Shown here in pieces: positions 4,772 to 5,130 of a DNA stretch of 5,130 nucleotides. Numbering within the stretch: the first letter of the stretch is position 1; each line of letters begins with the position of its first letter. Under the pieces are notes generated by a model that was not told the origin of the DNA, ran no database searches, and saw only the letters and a program-made list of their open reading frames with translations. Both the position numbers and the translations under genes were made by a program. This stretch comes from Synergistaceae bacterium (GTDB taxonomy: Bacteria > Synergistota > Synergistia > Synergistales > Synergistaceae). The stretch spans positions 1 to 5,130 of the forward strand of contig JAISQP010000076.1 in the NCBI GenBank assembly GCA_031274115.1. The letters run 5' to 3'.

Positions 4772-5130
4772 AGCGTCTCACCCCAGTCGTACGCGTTGTA
4801 TTGGTTGCGCGTCGCGCCGAGACCTCCCAAATCCCTGCAGGCCGCGCCGCGGTGACGGAACGCGTACAGGAAGGCGTTGGTCGCGCTGCTTTCGCGGAGC
4901 TTGTCGACCAACCCGGGATACAGATCCGCCTTCACGATATATTTCACGCCGGCCGGCGCCTCGGTTATCACATTGCCGTCCGGAGCGACGATCATGCTCT
5001 TCCCGAAAGCCGAACACGCCGCCTCGACCCCCACGCAGTTGACGGCGACGACATAGCACTGATTGCAGTAAGCGCCCATCTTGTTGGTGATGTCCCACCC
5101 TCTTTCCCACGGGCTCATGTAATGAGTGGG
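4768..5130 (-). CDS. Nitrilase-superfamily amidase, C-terminal part (AmiE/AmiF-like)
   Basis: The frame is open to the window edge, giving the last 120 residues of a larger protein; the 5' end lies outside. It matches the C-terminal part of carbon-nitrogen hydrolases, which hydrolyse amides to acid plus ammonia in the cytosol. Visible are WERGWDITNKMGAYCNQCYVV (an alpha-helix and strand after the active site), NCVGVEAACSAFGKSMIVAPDG (the conserved N-x-x-G ... G-x-S-x-I-x-x-P-D-G stretch) and FLYAFRHRGA, comparable to the HRG segment of aliphatic amidases and formamidases. The catalytic Glu, Lys and Cys would lie upstream, outside the window, so activity cannot be checked. The tail after HRGA is shorter than in Pseudomonas AmiE. 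The stop overlaps the small ORF start (ATGA), and the permease follows, suggesting one transcript. Another amidohydrolase of the same superfamily, such as beta-ureidopropionase, cannot be excluded, though the HRG segment favours AmiE/AmiF. Confidence 0.82.
   Translation of the reverse strand, partial: PTHYMSPWERGWDITNKMGAYCNQCYVVAVNCVGVEAACSAFGKSMIVAPDGNVITEAPAGVKYIVKADLYPGLVDKLRESSATNAFLYAFRHRGAACRDLGGLGATRNQYNAYDWGETL

Noticed and set aside
4415..5042. Plus-strand ORFs 4415-4702 and 4764-5042
   Set aside because: They are antisense to the small ORF and amidase; the second is an Arg/Pro/Ser-rich shadow of the recognised amidase frame.

Overview
This 5.1-kb window is bacterial and GC-rich. 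Its codon use is distinctive: mostly GC-ending codons, but with many ATA (Ile) and AGG/AGA (Arg). No rRNA, tRNA, CRISPR array or complete transposon is visible. An HflK/HflC pair with compact, non-proteobacterial proportions, a UraA-type permease and short multi-hairpin repeats suggest an anaerobic Gram-negative-type bacterium. Synergistota is a guess from overall style, not a demonstrated assignment.

Layout from left to right. Bases 3-146 form a compact multi-hairpin repeat closed by a 10-bp terminal inverted repeat. Bases 154-333 (minus strand) are an open frame with no start codon. It looks like the C-terminal remnant of an AAA-type ATPase with a C-terminal nuclease-like domain, shortened by an internal deletion. 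It abuts the stop codon of a complete nucleoside phosphorylase gene (334-1098, minus). A 115-bp divergent promoter region follows. Its two -10 boxes lie in the arms of a perfect 10-bp inverted repeat, and a second dyad covers both -35 positions. Rightward from there run hflK-like (1214-2218) and hflC-like (2233-3081) genes, 14 bp apart, encoding the two membrane-anchored SPFH partners that normally control the FtsH protease. They converge on the minus-strand genes across 187 bp that hold a second, different structured repeat (3109-3230).

The right-hand end is a minus-strand cluster read from the window edge inward. It contains the C-terminal third of a nitrilase-superfamily amidase (4768-5130), a small 76-codon ORF overlapping it by ATGA (4541-4771), and a NCS2 uracil-type permease (3269-4510). 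The permease start is corrected here to an ATG behind a clear GGAGG; the longer reading begins at a TTG inside that ribosome-binding site.

Functionally the window combines membrane protein quality control (HflK/HflC) with nucleobase and nitrogen salvage (phosphorylase, uracil-type permease, amidase). No gene set in the window amounts to a clearly new defence or mobile system. The most unusual content is non-genic: the two structured repeats, the symmetric divergent promoter and the ATPase remnant.
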